Source: Sordaria brevicollis (Eukaryota; Ascomycota; Sordariomycetes; Sordariales; Sordariaceae). From it: DNA of 64,000 nucleotides. Below, piece by piece: positions 13,590 to 25,960 of the stretch. The stretch lies in contig JAUTDP010000007.1 in assembly GCA_033439795.1 (NCBI GenBank), forward strand, positions 1,054,001-1,118,000, read 5' to 3'. Position numbers and translations under genes: made by a program. How positions within the stretch are numbered: position 1 is the stretch's first letter; each line of letters starts with the position of its first letter. Under the pieces are notes generated by a model. It saw only the letters and a program-made list of their open reading frames with translations, did no database searches and had not been told where the DNA came from.

Positions 13590-14167
13590 CGGTCGATCGG
13601 GCGGGCTCGGGAAGGGAGATGTTGGAAAGAAAAAAATACAAGACAGACAAACAATACAGAAACAGATACAAGCCATATATGCGTCATATGAAGAAAGGGA
13701 AGATCAGATATTAGCGCCACCAGCATACATTCCTCGGTACATCCATCATCTTGGCTGAGGAAAGGGAAGCGACCCAAGAACCACTTCCTGTCACGGCGAG
13801 GCGTTGTGCACAAACTTGGCTTGCGCTCAGCAACATCGCGGGTGAGCGATCGAGCAGGTAGGTAGGTATCTGACCATGCGTGACATTTGGAATTACTAGA
13901 TTACTGATGGGTTGTATATGTCTATCGTGGATCGTCCCCCAAGCAGTTTGAATGAATAGAAATAGCAAAGCAATCGAACTCCCATCTCGCCAGGTATACA
14001 AAAACCGCCCCGTTTTAAAAGCGATGCGCATATACAATATGTTCGAACCTCAGCCTACATCCACTTCCTTCCTTCGCGCCAAGCGGGCCCGAGACCCAAG
14101 AATCAAACTATCCAACAGCTATCCAATTTCGGTCTCAGGATTCCCTGGTGCAAGGCATACCACGTTC
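13590..14167. other. Convergent intergenic region
   Basis: Lies between the stop codons of RIB4 and the minus-strand disordered-protein gene and carries both 3' UTRs. An AGGTAGGTAGGTA run occurs near 13,857. I see no gene. Confidence 0.5.
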
Positions 14168-17130
14168 TCACATGATAAGAGTGCCGGCATCGCCACTCAC
14201 TGACTTCTTCCTCTTCCACAGCGATCTCTTCTTCTCGCGCTTAGCCTTCATGGCTTCCCATCCTTGCTCGTCGTCATCGTCATCCGAAGCACTGCCAGAC
14301 TGCTTCACAGTGACAGTGGGCTGGTTGGCCCCCGACATGGTCGAGGATTTGCGCATGTGACTCGCGCCGATCGCCTGCACAGTCGTTGGCATCGTTGGCA
14401 GAGCTGGCGGTGGTACCTGCGACACGGGACGGTAACGGCCAGGAAGCCCAACGTTGCTACGTTCCGACGGCGCAATCGACGGCGCATAGCCTCCTGTAAC
14501 CCGAATTGACGGTGCAAAGCCAGCAGGCTGTTGAGGATGGATCCAAGAAGCCGAGCTGGGCTGAACCATGCTCATGGTACGCATCTGAGCATCACCCCGA
14601 GGGGGAGGTAAATCAAGCATCGACTCGTTGCCCATGAAAGAATGACGCATATCAGGTCCGCCAAGTCCAAGGCCACCAGGAACACCAGGCATTGGTGGCA
14701 ACCCGGCGAACCCAGGCATGCCGGCGGCGGAACCTATGCTTCCGATCGAGCCAGTAGCTATATGCCCTTCGGGACGCGGTGCTCCCGTGCCGTTCTGACC
14801 CGCCATCATCTGCATGAATTGCATTTGCATCTGCATGAACTGCTGCATCTGCTGGGTCATCTGAATCTGGGCTTGGTCTCCAGGTGTCAGGCTTGGCTTG
14901 TTGGGGTACATCATGTGCGGAGGGATACCGGCAATAGGGTCAAAGGCGGTGGCGCCTGAAATGGGTCGTTGAGCTTCGATATGAGGGCTGCCCCGTCTCA
15001 TCGCCCTAGCTCTTTCTTCGCTTGCAATCACGCCAATCAAGCCACCCGGAGGGCCGGCCGGGTTGGGATAGACGGGGGCAGGGCTTCCTCCTCCCAGGGC
15101 AAAATTTTCGCGTGGGTTGTTGCGAACGAGACCGGCACCGAGGAAAGGGTCCTGAGGCAGGTTTCGGGCAAAAGCTGGAAGGTGACCGCCTACCGCCGCC
15201 ACCCCTCCCGCTGCGGAGCCTGGCCGTTGATAGCTAGGTTCCTGAGCGGCGCGGAGATTGGGATTCGACATCATGGTGCTCAGACGTGTCGGAGGTCGGT
15301 TCTTATTAGGGAAGCCATGGGCGGCAAGAATGGCCAGGGGTACTTCTTCGTCTTCATCCGAGTTATCTGACGTGTTTGGCCCAATGGCAGGATTCTGCAG
15401 ATTTGGCGTGCTGAAAGACATTGGGAGGTTTGGTCGTGGCATGGGTGCGTTTGCCGACTCTCCAGTTACTTTCATCATTTGCTGTCGGTAAACGGACATA
15501 TGGGCTTCCTGCTTCTTCCTTTGCTTTGCTTGCTGCTTCGCTTTCTCCAAATCGTCCTCCTCGTCATCGTAGTTGTCCTCCTCGTCGTCGTCGTCCGCGG
15601 CGCTCTTGTCCTGGTTTCTTGACACTTCCATTTGCCGCTCCCTATCCTGACGTTCCTTGTCCTTGCGGTACTTTTCGAACTCGGCCGGGGTCATGACCTT
15701 GTTAGCGCCTTGTGACTGCGAGTTCTGGGCACGGGTGCGGCTGGCTGTTGTTTCGTATGCATAGCTGTGTGTGGTATCGAAGAGGCTGTCGTCATCACCG
15801 AGAGAAGTGTCTTTAAAACCAGAGGGCAGACCGTTGCCGCCCCTGCGATATCTTGAGCCAGAAGAGGGGCCAGATGTAGATTTCGCACTGCCTTCATCCA
15901 TATACTTGCTCACAGTGGACAACGAATCCTTCAAAAGCCTTGCCTCCTCATCTTCGCCCTCGCCTTGTTCCGTGTCCGAGTTCTGGTGCGCAAGTAACGG
16001 CTTCCTTGGGTTGGATTCAGGGGAGGCGCTTGGTCGGATAGTGTCGCGAGCCAAAGGCGACATGTGACGGGAAGGGGGAGAGGTCATCTCCCTGTTTCGG
16101 GGCGAATGGGGAGGGCTCGTCGGCGACAGAAGCTGGTCGTTGGAGCGCTGGCTAGTCCACGACGGTTGTGCTGGTTCGACATTTGCGGTTCTGTCAACCT
16201 GAATAGGCGACGGCTGGCTGAGACGGTTCCCAGTCAAGGACCTTGGTCCCAACCCAGGATGTGTGGGCTGGTTGTTCTGGTTGTTATGGCTGCCCACCAT
16301 GGAGGCTCTTTTATCGTTTCCAAGCACCATCTTCCCGAAATCACCTCCCAAATCCATACCAAGATCGTCATCCACTCTTGGTGCTGTTACAGTCGTCGAG
16401 GTTGAAGTAGTTGTAGCTCTCGGTCTAGTAGGCGCCATGGCTTGGTTATAATCTTGGCTTCCGGAACTCAGTGGCGGAACTGGCTCTTGTTCAGCGGGTA
16501 CGATGGGCAACGGCTTCTTCCCTCCCCCAAAAGAGAACGTTCGACCGGCGGCCCTCAAGAACCCGCCTGAAGAAGACTTGGGAATAGGCGGCACAGGAAC
16601 ATCGCCAGAATCCGCGGATGACGGGGCAGTGCTAGAGTTGCTATGGCGCGAGGAGTTGTCAGTTGACGTGGCCTTGGTGGTGCTTGAGGATGCGCTTCCC
16701 CTTTAGGCGGTTAGCCAGTTAACTCTGTAACAGGAAAGAGACCTAGTGAGGGTAGAGCAAGAACGGCCGCAAACACAGTCGCTCATGCCAACAAAGAGGG
16801 AATCTCGACAAGCGGCAAGACAGGGAGGGAAAGGACCAGGGGTCGGTCGGATGTGTGTCGACGGGACGAAAACAATGGCTCTGCGCTTACTTACCTGTTG
16901 ATGCCGGCGAACAAATTATCGTTGTGTATATCGCTGCCACTCGTTTTGGGCCTGGAAGGAGTTTTGACTCCCAACCTCACGGTCCCATCGAAAGACTTGC
17001 CAGCCTCGTGAAATTTGTTCCCCCCAGCGTCGGGGCGCTCTAGAACACGAAAGGACGGCTCGGATGGAGCATTGTCGGCGTTTTCAGCGGTCGACTTCCG
17101 CCTTCCGAACGCGACCGAAAACCTAGGCAT
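14168..17130 (-). CDS. Long disordered fungal protein of unknown function
   Basis: Two exons, complement(16895..17130, 14168..16700), joined across a 194-bp phase-2 intron (GTAAGT donor, AAG acceptor; the nearer CAG would lead to a stop); 922 residues. I do not recognise a domain. The first ~80 residues (MPRFSVAFGRRKS) are basic and the next 330 are Ser/Pro-rich. Residues ~415-485 form a charged, probably helical stretch: FEKYRKDKERQDRERQ, then a Glu/Asp run, then Lys/Gln-rich sequence and MSVYRQQMMKVTGE. A Gln/Met repeat (QMQQFMQMQMQFMQMM) lies near 690-720. The tail has a DDDDDEQGW block followed by basic KREKKRSLWKRKK. It could be a cytoskeletal or signalling adaptor, but nothing in the sequence fixes a role. 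Confidence 0.75.
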
Positions 17131-17682
17131 ATAGCTGTTCGGGGCGGTCTCCTCAACCGACTATGCACAGCAAACGTCCTTTTGTATCCGCCCAGTCAGG
17201 CTTGTTAAAGGGAGGTTTATGGCCTCGTCTTTTTAGCAGTGGCTTAAAGGGCTGCGGGTGTCGTAAGATGGCGCCGGTGACGAACGCTGCTGGCCTGGTA
17301 TAGCGATGTCTTCTTGCAGGTCAAGATTCGGAATCTTCCTACTCGATGGTGGAAGCGCGCTAGGTAGGGATGAAAGATAATCGGCAACCTGCAGAATAAA
17401 GAGGACCAAGATTAGCAGCGGTCGACCAGAGGAGAGTGCATCAATGCGAGAGCCCGACGTGTCGCATGGAGGTTGACTATCGTGGGAATGTTTTGAGCCA
17501 GTAGAGAACACCGACGAGCGGTGCTAGAGGTCGGGAAGGAGGACGATTCCGTCAATTTCTATCGCCAGTTGCCAGTCGCCAATCCCCCAACCCCCGAGCC
17601 CCGGTGCTGGCTGGCTTAGACTCTTCAGTGCTAGGGTGACATCCATTGGCACTGGCGCAAGCCAAATCAAGGCGGGAGCGCA

Positions 17683-17716
17683 GCAGGTACGGGCAGGTAC
17701 GGGCAGGTACGAGCAG
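17683..17716. repeat. GCAGGTACGG decamer tandem repeat
   Basis: Three consecutive copies of a GCAGGTACGG unit plus a partial fourth, with one substitution in the last full copy. Confidence 0.85.
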
Positions 17717-18265
17717 ACATGGCGGCGCGTCCTTGTATGCCCTGCCCTGTCTGTTTTGGTGCCGGGAGCAAAGTTCAAAAGGGGATGGGGCGGAAGATCC
17801 CAGGCGCTCCAGGCACTCCCGGTGCATAATTGGGTGGCATGTTTAGGTAAGTCATGCGTAGAGGTACCGGCAGCAATCTACCAGGTACAGCCGCCATCAG
17901 ACCCAACAAAGAGACATGACTTTTGCACTTACGAAAACTAACGAGAATGCCACCGATTGGGGTAGATTTGTGGCATATATGTTTTGTCGTCCGGTGGTAT
18001 CTTGTTGATACTTTACACACCTTTTCTGTGTATGTGTGTCGAGGAAGCTTTGTGGGAAGGCGTATGACAGTTGTCGGTTGATTTGCTGGTCAGATCTGCA
18101 GTTTTGACAGCACCCAACAGCGAGTGTTGGCAAAGGGGTTTTCCTAGAAAAATTCGGGGAAAAAAAACCAAGCTGGGTCGGTCGATGAGCGAGCCGGCGT
18201 CGACGAGAGTCTCGAATCGGGGGGATGCGTCGATCAAAGTGGAGAGAGCTCGTCGGGGCGACAGC

Positions 18266-18281
18266 AAAAAAAAAAAAAAAA
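18266..18281. repeat. Poly-A run (16 nt)
   Basis: An uninterrupted run of A in intergenic DNA. A second run of 17 A occurs at 18927-18943. Confidence 0.9.
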
Positions 18282-18926
18282 GTCTGAAGGTGCGCGGCGG
18301 GAAGGGACGGCGGATTCCCGAGAAGTGTACAAGTTCAAATCCAAGAGAGAAAAAAAGGAGGCCGAGGAATGAAGAAGGGGGTAAAAAGTTAGACAAGGTC
18401 CAAAGAGACAGGATGGGATCGGGAACAGAGCTGTGAGTTCGGGTGACGGAGTGCTATGTACAAAATAGGGGAGATTGGCCGATTGACACGATTGGTGGGC
18501 CGGCGCGGTGCGTAAACGCAGTTGGTAATTTTGGGGCAGTGTCTTTTGTTACTGCCCTCCAGCCTGGTCTTCTTGATGCTGCCGATGGACTGTCAGATCC
18601 AGGTCGTTAGGTCCGGGTAAAGGCCGCTTTTACTGGTTGTTGGAGGAGGGCGAAAAGAAGGAAAGGAAAGCAGAGGTTGAAGATTTCACGAGGAAGAAAA
18701 ACAGAGAGAGGGAGACCAGAACGATGGGCTGGATGACTGAATGGAACGATCAATATGGAGATCAAAGCACGAAGTGAAAAGAGCACCACCCCAGTTTAGC
18801 GACAAGAGTGGAACGGCCCGAGCTAGCACGCAGGCAGAAGCTGGAAAAGAAACTGGAGACTTTTTTTTCCCTTTTCCACATTTTCTTTTCAAACCCGTTC
18901 AACCATCTACAACACTACACACGGCG

Positions 18927-18943
18927 AAAAAAAAAAAAAAAAA
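18927..18943. repeat. Poly-A run (17 nt)
   Basis: Second uninterrupted A run in the same gene-poor stretch. No flanking duplication or coding sequence suggests a retroposon. Confidence 0.9.
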
Positions 18944-21389
18944 TCTTGGGTAGTATACGAGCGCCGACGACTTCCCGTCTGGCCGTCTCTACTCTTTCTC
19001 TCCAAACTCATACACTAACTAGCCTGTAACATGGAATGGGTGGATGGGTGCTAAACAAGTCGGGTCTTGGGAGAATTACAAAGTGGAGACTGGGGGAGTG
19101 AAAGAGGACTTTGCAGGCACTAACTGGCGATGGCGAGGTGACGGCGAGAATAGCGCCCTTCTGTTGGCGACTCGCCCGAGGAACCAGCTTCTCACTTGTC
19201 ACCACTTGACCACCCTTGTTTGGCCTGATCATCTTCTTCATCATCTTTTACATACGTACCTATGTAAAAGCTCCTTCCCGGCTTTCTGCGTTTCTTCTCA
19301 CAAATTGCTGGCCAGTTCTACCAGGCTGGAATTCGCGGTCATCCAGCGCGGTCATCCAGCACGCTCATCCACCTCTCAGCAGAGTGGGCTCAGCTGCTCA
19401 TCAACGGCTTTGTCCTCATGGTGGAATCGGGTTCTAGGTCGCTATACTTGGCAGTCGTCCGTCCATCAGCATTGCTTGAGCAAATCACCAGTCCGGTCCC
19501 GCCCCATCCCTTGTCGAGCTGTCAGGTCCAATGGGTCTGGTATGGATCTGGATGGAGCTGTTGGATCCCCTCCCACCCGTGTCTACAGAGGAAACCTCGT
19601 TCCCTCTCAGTGTGCTCCCTCGGAACTTCTTGGCGAGCATTAAACAATGTTTTGGAGGACCTGCTGTGAACTGGGAATATGCAGAGTCGAGAGAGAATCA
19701 TCAGAAAGGCTCTTGGAGGGACGGGGATACGACAAATACACCAGGGCAGCAGCAGCAGTTCATGTTTGGCCTGGTTCCTATCACGGCCTTTAGAACAACA
19801 GGCACGCAACAAGTTACTACAAGCCGGCAAGGATCTTTTACCAAGCAACACGTGCATGACGTCCACGAGAATGTGTGGATGCATGAGCGGCATAGACCTG
19901 CAAGGCCTGCTGGGCCACCTCGGCCACCTAGCGAATTTGGTGGGTATCCAAAATTGGGTAGCCCCGTTATGGTGACTGCTCCGTTGGTGAATCTTCGTTT
20001 TCAGCGGGCGCCGCCGCCATGTGCTTGGATTGGGGATGCGGAAAGGATCTCCCAAAACCTACGTATCCGTCTCGCCGTCTTGGTCTTCTTTGGGTTATTA
20101 CAGCAAATGATTTGCAGCCATCTGCTGGTGGCCTTGAATGCTGCTCGCACCTGGCCGGCATCTGGTGTTTACATGATAACCGATCGGTATGGTAATATCT
20201 ACATGCTCAAGGCAGTCCCGTCAGTGCACATGGTCCATCATTTCTATTCGTTGGGCGGTCCTGATCTAGTACGGTAATGTAGTCTATTTACCTTACCCCA
20301 ACCCTTTTGACCATGGAGGGATGAACCCCCAAGTCTTGTTCCGCCTTGATATATTGGCATAATGTTCCTTCCGTTGCTCACCGCGACTGTCCATGGCGAG
20401 TATTAGCCGAGCTGTGTAATTGTTGACGCCAAGCTTAGTGAACACTGATCAAAAAAGCTTGCTTGTAAGGGGTCAAGGAGTGAGTGAGTTCACGTGCTCC
20501 ATGGTCCTATCGGAGTAAATGGGAATTGCCCTTCGCTTGTGAGATTTCGCTCGACAGCAGAAACATGCTGTCCCCCAGTGACAGGGGGCACTTGTCTCAC
20601 TCTTTCGTCGTTGCCCGCTCATGGATATGGCCGAACCACCAGGTCTTCCCCACGGCCGTCCCACAGACACAAAATCTTTATACGGGGTCTGAGTCCGAGC
20701 ACATCGTATATACACCACTTGCTTCCGCAGGAACACGTTTTCCTTGTGCTGTGGTTTGTGTTGTGGCCGGTAACACTGCCATGGCTATGGCCGCACTGGC
20801 TTTCCAAGCTTCCAAGTCTCCTTTGCTACCATGGCAGCATTCTCTCGAAATGAAAACTCTCGCCAGAGGCCCAGGGAAAGAACCCAGACCGAGTGACTTG
20901 GAGCAATTGTGAGGGCTGGACGGTGAACAAACTGGCCCATATGGGGTACATATTCCCTGCACATGCGAATGTCGTCTTGCGGTAAGTGCCTTTCTGCAAT
21001 CAAAATTTCCTGGATTTCGGGCCATTCTGCCAGGCAAAATGCCCCTGAGACAACTTCCCCTGCTCGACATATGAGCCCAAAACGGCCAGGTGCGGTGTGT
21101 GGTTGGAAGCGCAATCAATGTAGGTAGTATATATGGGATTCTCGTCGTGAGACGAGTATACTAGATCACTCCCTATGGGATGAACTTGCGGAGCGTGGAC
21201 GGCCGTAGCTCACTGACGAGAGCTTAAAAGTAGCTGTGATTGTGAAGGAAAAGCGCAATTGGTTCGACAGAGCGAAATAATACAGTATTTTCATATGACA
21301 TGCACGAAGCCACGTGATAAAGCAGGTTGCAGGTATGTAACGAACAATACGCCATTTACCTTACGCTGACGTTGGCGGTCTCTCTTGCA

Positions 21390-21682
21390 ATCCCTTTAGC
21401 TGTGCAATTGAACCATTTTGTGCCAAGCACAGATCTAGAGTAGCCGATTGGCTAGAAAACCCCACAGTAACATTTGTGTCCATGTCGATACCTCGATTTT
21501 ACCAGCTTTTGCAGCGATTTTGACATTGCTCTGAATGTGGAGTATAGGCAAGAGGAGGTGTAAATAGAAGCGAGCCAATAAACAGATGGCTAGTCGGCTT
21601 GGCAATACCTCTCAAAGTCACGAAGTACTGCAGGTAGAAAAAATCTTGGCACAAAATGGTTCAATTGCACAGCTAAAGGGAT
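21390..21682. repeat. 293-bp element bounded by perfect 38-bp inverted repeats
   Basis: The arm at 21390-21427 (begins ATCCCTTTAGCTGTGCAATT) is the exact reverse complement of 21645-21682; the spacer is 217 bp. No protein is encoded inside. Size and layout resemble a MITE or a foldback element. No clear target-site duplication is visible at the edges, so insertion is not proven. Confidence 0.8.
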
Positions 21683-22446
21683 GGAAGCCTTACTGTGCAT
21701 GTACAGAATCAGATGCACCGTGTGTAACGTGACGGTGGTTCCTGGAGCGCCGCAGATCGGGAGTTTTCAGGTTTCATTCAGGTTCCATTCCGAATATGGA
21801 TATGCGGATGCCTGTACATTATCAACTGAAACTCGAACAAATCGCGACTCAGCGCGCTTCAAGGCAATAACTACATTCAGTTCTGCAAAGACGGAAGGCG
21901 GTTTAGGTTTTGCGGGGTGCAACCTACCTCTAGGTAGGCAATGGGGCTGCTTCTGAGGTGCCGTGGCTGCTCTGGCTTCGGCATGGGCTGGAAGGAGCAC
22001 TTTACTGTGTTATATACACAGGTGTACATTGATGTTTCCAGTTGGTGAACCCCGTGCCTCGTTTACCCTCGGTGTTTCACCCTCCGACCGTGCAGACCGA
22101 ACTGCAGAAACAGCGGGGATCCACGCGCTTGAAGCTGCACATGATGGAACAAGCACTCCTCGAAGGCCTTTTAGTTTCGAGCTTGTTGTTGGAAGAATCG
22201 ATACCTGTCTGCTACTGTACCTAAGAAAATAACCTCACACAAGCCAGGTTTCGACAGGTGCCTACAAAGGCTACCGTGCCTGCCGAGCCTGCCTATCGTT
22301 CCACGCCAACCCATGTTCACCATATAAATACCACACAGCAATGACAGCATATTCAGACGACCAATCCCGTCTTCCATGCTTCCATGCTTCTCGAGGTACC
22401 TTGGAGCTACTCCGTGCCATGACGTTAAACAGGCATGAGACTGTAC

Positions 22447-22474
22447 CTGCTCCTGCTCCTGCTCCTGCTCCTGC
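22447..22474. repeat. CTGCTC hexanucleotide tandem repeat
   Basis: Between four and five perfect copies of CTGCTC. A short GAA repeat (five units) follows about 330 bp further on, near 22,804. Confidence 0.9.
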
Positions 22475-23131
22475 GTATCTTATCGTTACATACCGTGAGT
22501 CCGTGACGAGCTGCCGCCACGCCGGCGTCCCGCAATCTGGGGCTAGCCCGCCCCGGAAGAGAAGGAGAGGAAGGCGTGTATCAGGTACCATAGCCCTCCT
22601 TTATCACGTCGCCGTGGACAAAAGACCCGGCCGGGTCTCGGAGCGCCGCCGAAGGTGCCTCGTTACCGGTTACTGACTCGACAACGACGTCCAGGTTCGC
22701 CGCAATGGATCTTATCTGGATACTTCTTCACACGGATCCATGGACGGCGCCTGGATGGGAGGAACCACGTAAAAAAAATATTCCGCTAAAAAAACAAAAG
22801 AATGAAGAAGAAGAAGAAGCTGCTTAAGTAACAAGTGAATGCCCTCAACTGCTCGAGTGCGCAAAATCTTGACTCGCCTACATACATCGGTTCTTCACCT
22901 CCTACTTCGCTCACTGATCGACCATCTCTACGGTCTTGTTGACTTTGGATCCGGATCCATTGTTTGTTTCATCTTCTCCTCAACAAGCACCCTTGTCTCT
23001 CAGCCTTATCACTTCCTTGCTGGTTCTCTTGAATTTTTTTTTTATCTTTGATCTGGCCCATTCTTATCTTTCCTTCACTTTCATCACACACTTCTTCTCT
23101 CCCTTCAAACCCAGCAACGGCGGAAGCGGAA

Positions 23132-25298
23132 ATGGCATCTCCAAACTACACACACCCACATCCGGGCCTCCGCAGCGGTCCCTTTCTTTGCCTGCAGGAG
23201 CCGCAACCACCAGCACCCAAAGGACATAGCGCGCTGGCATCGCTCATCAGAAACCGGCCTACTGTGGCCCTTCCAAACCCTCTGAACCCTTTGAACCTTG
23301 CCCGTGACGATGAAGAGGCGCTTACAGGTCTTGGGGCAGAACGGAGACTTGTTGATGATGAGCCTCCGCGCCGGGATGAGCGCCGCATGAGTGCCGTTCT
23401 CAACGGGCCTCACATGCGCAGCATGCGCCTGATCGGAAACAGCAATCCTCGATATCGATGGGAAAGATACTGGAAAACTGAAGAGGAGCTGGCGACTATG
23501 AGAGCGCCCATGTTAGTGTTGCCGCGCCCCCCGTTCATGAGCTGCTTGACGCTGACAGACACCCTGATATAGCCGTGAATACTATGAGCGCTGCAACTAC
23601 CTAGTTCAGCAGTATCTGTATATCGATAAGCTCTTGGATTCCTCCTTACCCCATGACCTACTCAATGAGTACAACGACCTCCCACCATGGGCTTTCCGTG
23701 GAGGTCTTGAGGCTCCTGCTACGACATCACCAACCTACGGTGCCACGGCTGAGCCCGCCTCAACCATCTCCAAGACTCGCAAGGTAAAACGAACGCCCAA
23801 GGACATCTACAGGCCAACCGAGACCACGCCCCTCTTCAGTGATGACACCAACGCTGTTGATGACGAGGACGGGGACCAAGCTGCTGGCCGCGAGACTCGG
23901 CCCGAGATTCCATGGCTAGAGGATGACGATGTTGACAGCACTGCCTCCATTGTCACTCTTGCTATTTACATCAACTTCGCTGCCAACGCTATTCTCTTGG
24001 CCGGCAAGCTCGCGGTAGTTCTGACCGTCCCATCCGTCTCGGTGTTGGCAAGTTTGGTGGACGCGATTCTGGACTTCTTGTCTACTGCCATTGTTTGGAT
24101 TACTACTTGGTTGATCAGTCGGCAAGATCAGTATCGGTATCCCATCGGGCGAAGAAGACTGGAGCCTATTGGCGTGCTTGTTTTCTCGGTTATCATGATC
24201 ACGTCTTTTGCTCAGGTCGCTCTTGAGGCTATACAACGTCTCATGTCAAACGACCGGGAGGTTATTCAACTGTACGTATCATCATCCCTCAACCCCCTAT
24301 GCACCTATCTGGCATCCTCCTTCCGGATTCTGAAGGCTAATACTCGTTCTTTGAAAAGTGGTGTACCAGCCATAGCCATCATGTTGAGCACGGTCGTCAT
24401 CAAGGGCATGTGTTGGCTCTGGTGCCGTCTCATCAAGAACTCCAGTGTTCAAGCCTTGTAAGCAGAATCTGCAACTTGTGGTGTCATGAAATGCAGCAGC
24501 TTACACGCCTTGCTCCAGGGCCTCGGACGCAAGCACGGATGTCATCTTCAACGCCGGCTCAATCGCTTTCCCATTAAGTCAGTTGTCTTTCATCCCCACC
24601 TAGCCAAATACTTCATTCGCCTCATACTTACCTCCAGTCTTTTGTTTTTTCCTCGGTGTAGTTGGCTACTATTGTCAGATCTGGTGGCTCGATGCGCTTG
24701 GAGGTCTGCTGCTCTCCCTCGTAGTCATCTTCAACTGGTCCCAGACATCCGGAGAGCACATCAGACACCTGACCGGGTTTTCTGCCACGGCTGATCAGCG
24801 CAATATCCGTAAGTGTGCCGTTGCGGAGGATCAATCACGTTCACTGTCCCCAACCTGCCTCCTTTGAGCCCGCTAACAAGCCGCGCAAAAACCGAAATAG
24901 TGCTCTACTTGACCATGCGCTTCGCAAAGACCATCAAACAGATCCAGGGCCTGCAAGCCTACCACTCAGGAGACAAGCTTAATGTCGAGGTCGACATTGT
25001 TTTGGATGCCAGCACCTCACTGAAGGATAGTCACGATTTGGCGTTAGTACACAACTCTCTTTCGAATCCTCAATCTCACTTCATCCGCGTTGCTGAACTT
25101 GCCTTGTTTTCTTTCTTTCATTTTTTTTTTTTTTCTTTAGTGATTGCTAACGAACTGACGATCTGACCTCCCCGGGAATACAGTGAAAGCCTTCAATACG
25201 TTATTGAATCTGTTCCTATCGTCGACAGGGCCTTTGTTCACGTCGACTATGCCAGTTACAACCTCCCAACGCATATGGAGCAACAACACAACAACTAA
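23132..25298 (+). CDS. Cation diffusion facilitator transporter, Mn-type signature
   Basis: Seven exons: 23132..23511, 23573..24271, 24359..24457, 24519..24577, 24662..24808, 24901..25042, 25184..25298; the frame is kept across all six introns, giving 546 residues. CDF proteins export divalent metals into vacuole, Golgi or out of the cell in exchange for protons. A long cytosolic N-terminus precedes the six-helix domain. Helix 2 carries SLVDAILDFLSTA and helix 5 ALASDASTDVIFN, both DxxxD; zinc CDFs normally have HxxxD, so manganese (or iron) is the likelier substrate. FPLIGYYCQIWWLDALGG spans helices 5-6. The C-terminal part (MRFAKTIKQIQGLQAYH to VIESVPIVDRAFVHVDY) is the cytosolic dimerisation domain. 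Exon 4 is only 59 bp. Intron 6 has a 14-T run and an earlier TAG that would break the frame. Confidence 0.92.
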
Positions 25299-25960
25299 GT
25301 ACCGCGCAGATAACGGTATTTGGAAGAGACCCGCCTTGTGTCCTCAAATCTCCTGCCCAGACAAGCCAGGTCCATTGTGGAGGTAGGATGATATCATCAA
25401 GTGGGAGGGTAATCGGATTCTCGGCATTGGCTGGGTCTCAGTGAGCTTCGGTCCTCGGTAAACTCAGCTCTCTAGCTCAGAGGCGCTGGTATCTTGCGAG
25501 TTTGCAGCCGCGCCTGCCGGTTGAGGGCTATCAGAGATCCCTTACGTGGGTGAAGCACGTTTGTCTCCGTCTCTGCGCATGGGCAGACATGCGTCTTTTG
25601 CAACAGACGATAATCGGCCGCTTCGAGGGCTGCCGTTGGTTGGCGGAATGACCAGGCGGCATTGCCAGCCGAAGAGAGAGTATCATCAACTTCCTAGGTT
25701 TGCAAGGTCATAAAAACTCGTAAGGCACCCTGATGCCTAACACAACCTACACCGTATGGTCAAGATCTGGTTAGAGGTGCCATCAATACCCAGCCAAATC
25801 AAGACCAGACCGTCGAGCGAAGTCAAGCAACGACTGAAAGAATGATCAACTGTATATTATGAGATTGTCATATGGACTTTCTAAAATCTTATGAGCATTA
25901 TGTAAAAATCCTATCAGATGGGCTGAAAAGAAGACCCCAGTCAACATAGACTCCAAAAAC
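25299..25960. other. Convergent intergenic region, CDF / STT4
   Basis: Carries the 3' UTRs of two convergent genes. I see no open frame or RNA gene. Confidence 0.5.

Larger units (their letters stand above)
17131..23131. other. Gene-poor 6-kb intergenic stretch
   Basis: Lies between the divergent disordered-protein and CDF genes. It has two poly-A runs, short tandem repeats and one inverted-repeat element (listed separately). The longest open frame, 19531..20277 on the plus strand (248 codons), has another long frame on the opposite strand, no recognisable domain and low-complexity composition, so I do not call it a gene. The outer ends presumably carry the two promoters. Confidence 0.5.

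Noticed and set aside
18331..18340. GTTCAAATCC, similar to a tRNA B box
   Set aside because: No A box at the right distance and no acceptor or anticodon stem could be drawn around it.
18927..18943. Poly-A run as the tail of a retroposed copy
   Set aside because: No coding sequence, promoter remnant or flanking duplication next to it.
19531..20277. 248-codon open frame on the plus strand in the gene-poor region
   Set aside because: It has no domain, a composition typical of random GC-balanced DNA and a 177-codon frame opposite. It also contains Gln and Pro/Arg runs typical of shadow translation.
25121..25140. Poly-T run ending in TTTAG as the acceptor of the last CDF intron
   Set aside because: Using it puts the CDF C-terminus out of frame. 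The acceptor at 25183 follows a TGCTAAC branch site and restores the conserved ESLQYVIESVP block.
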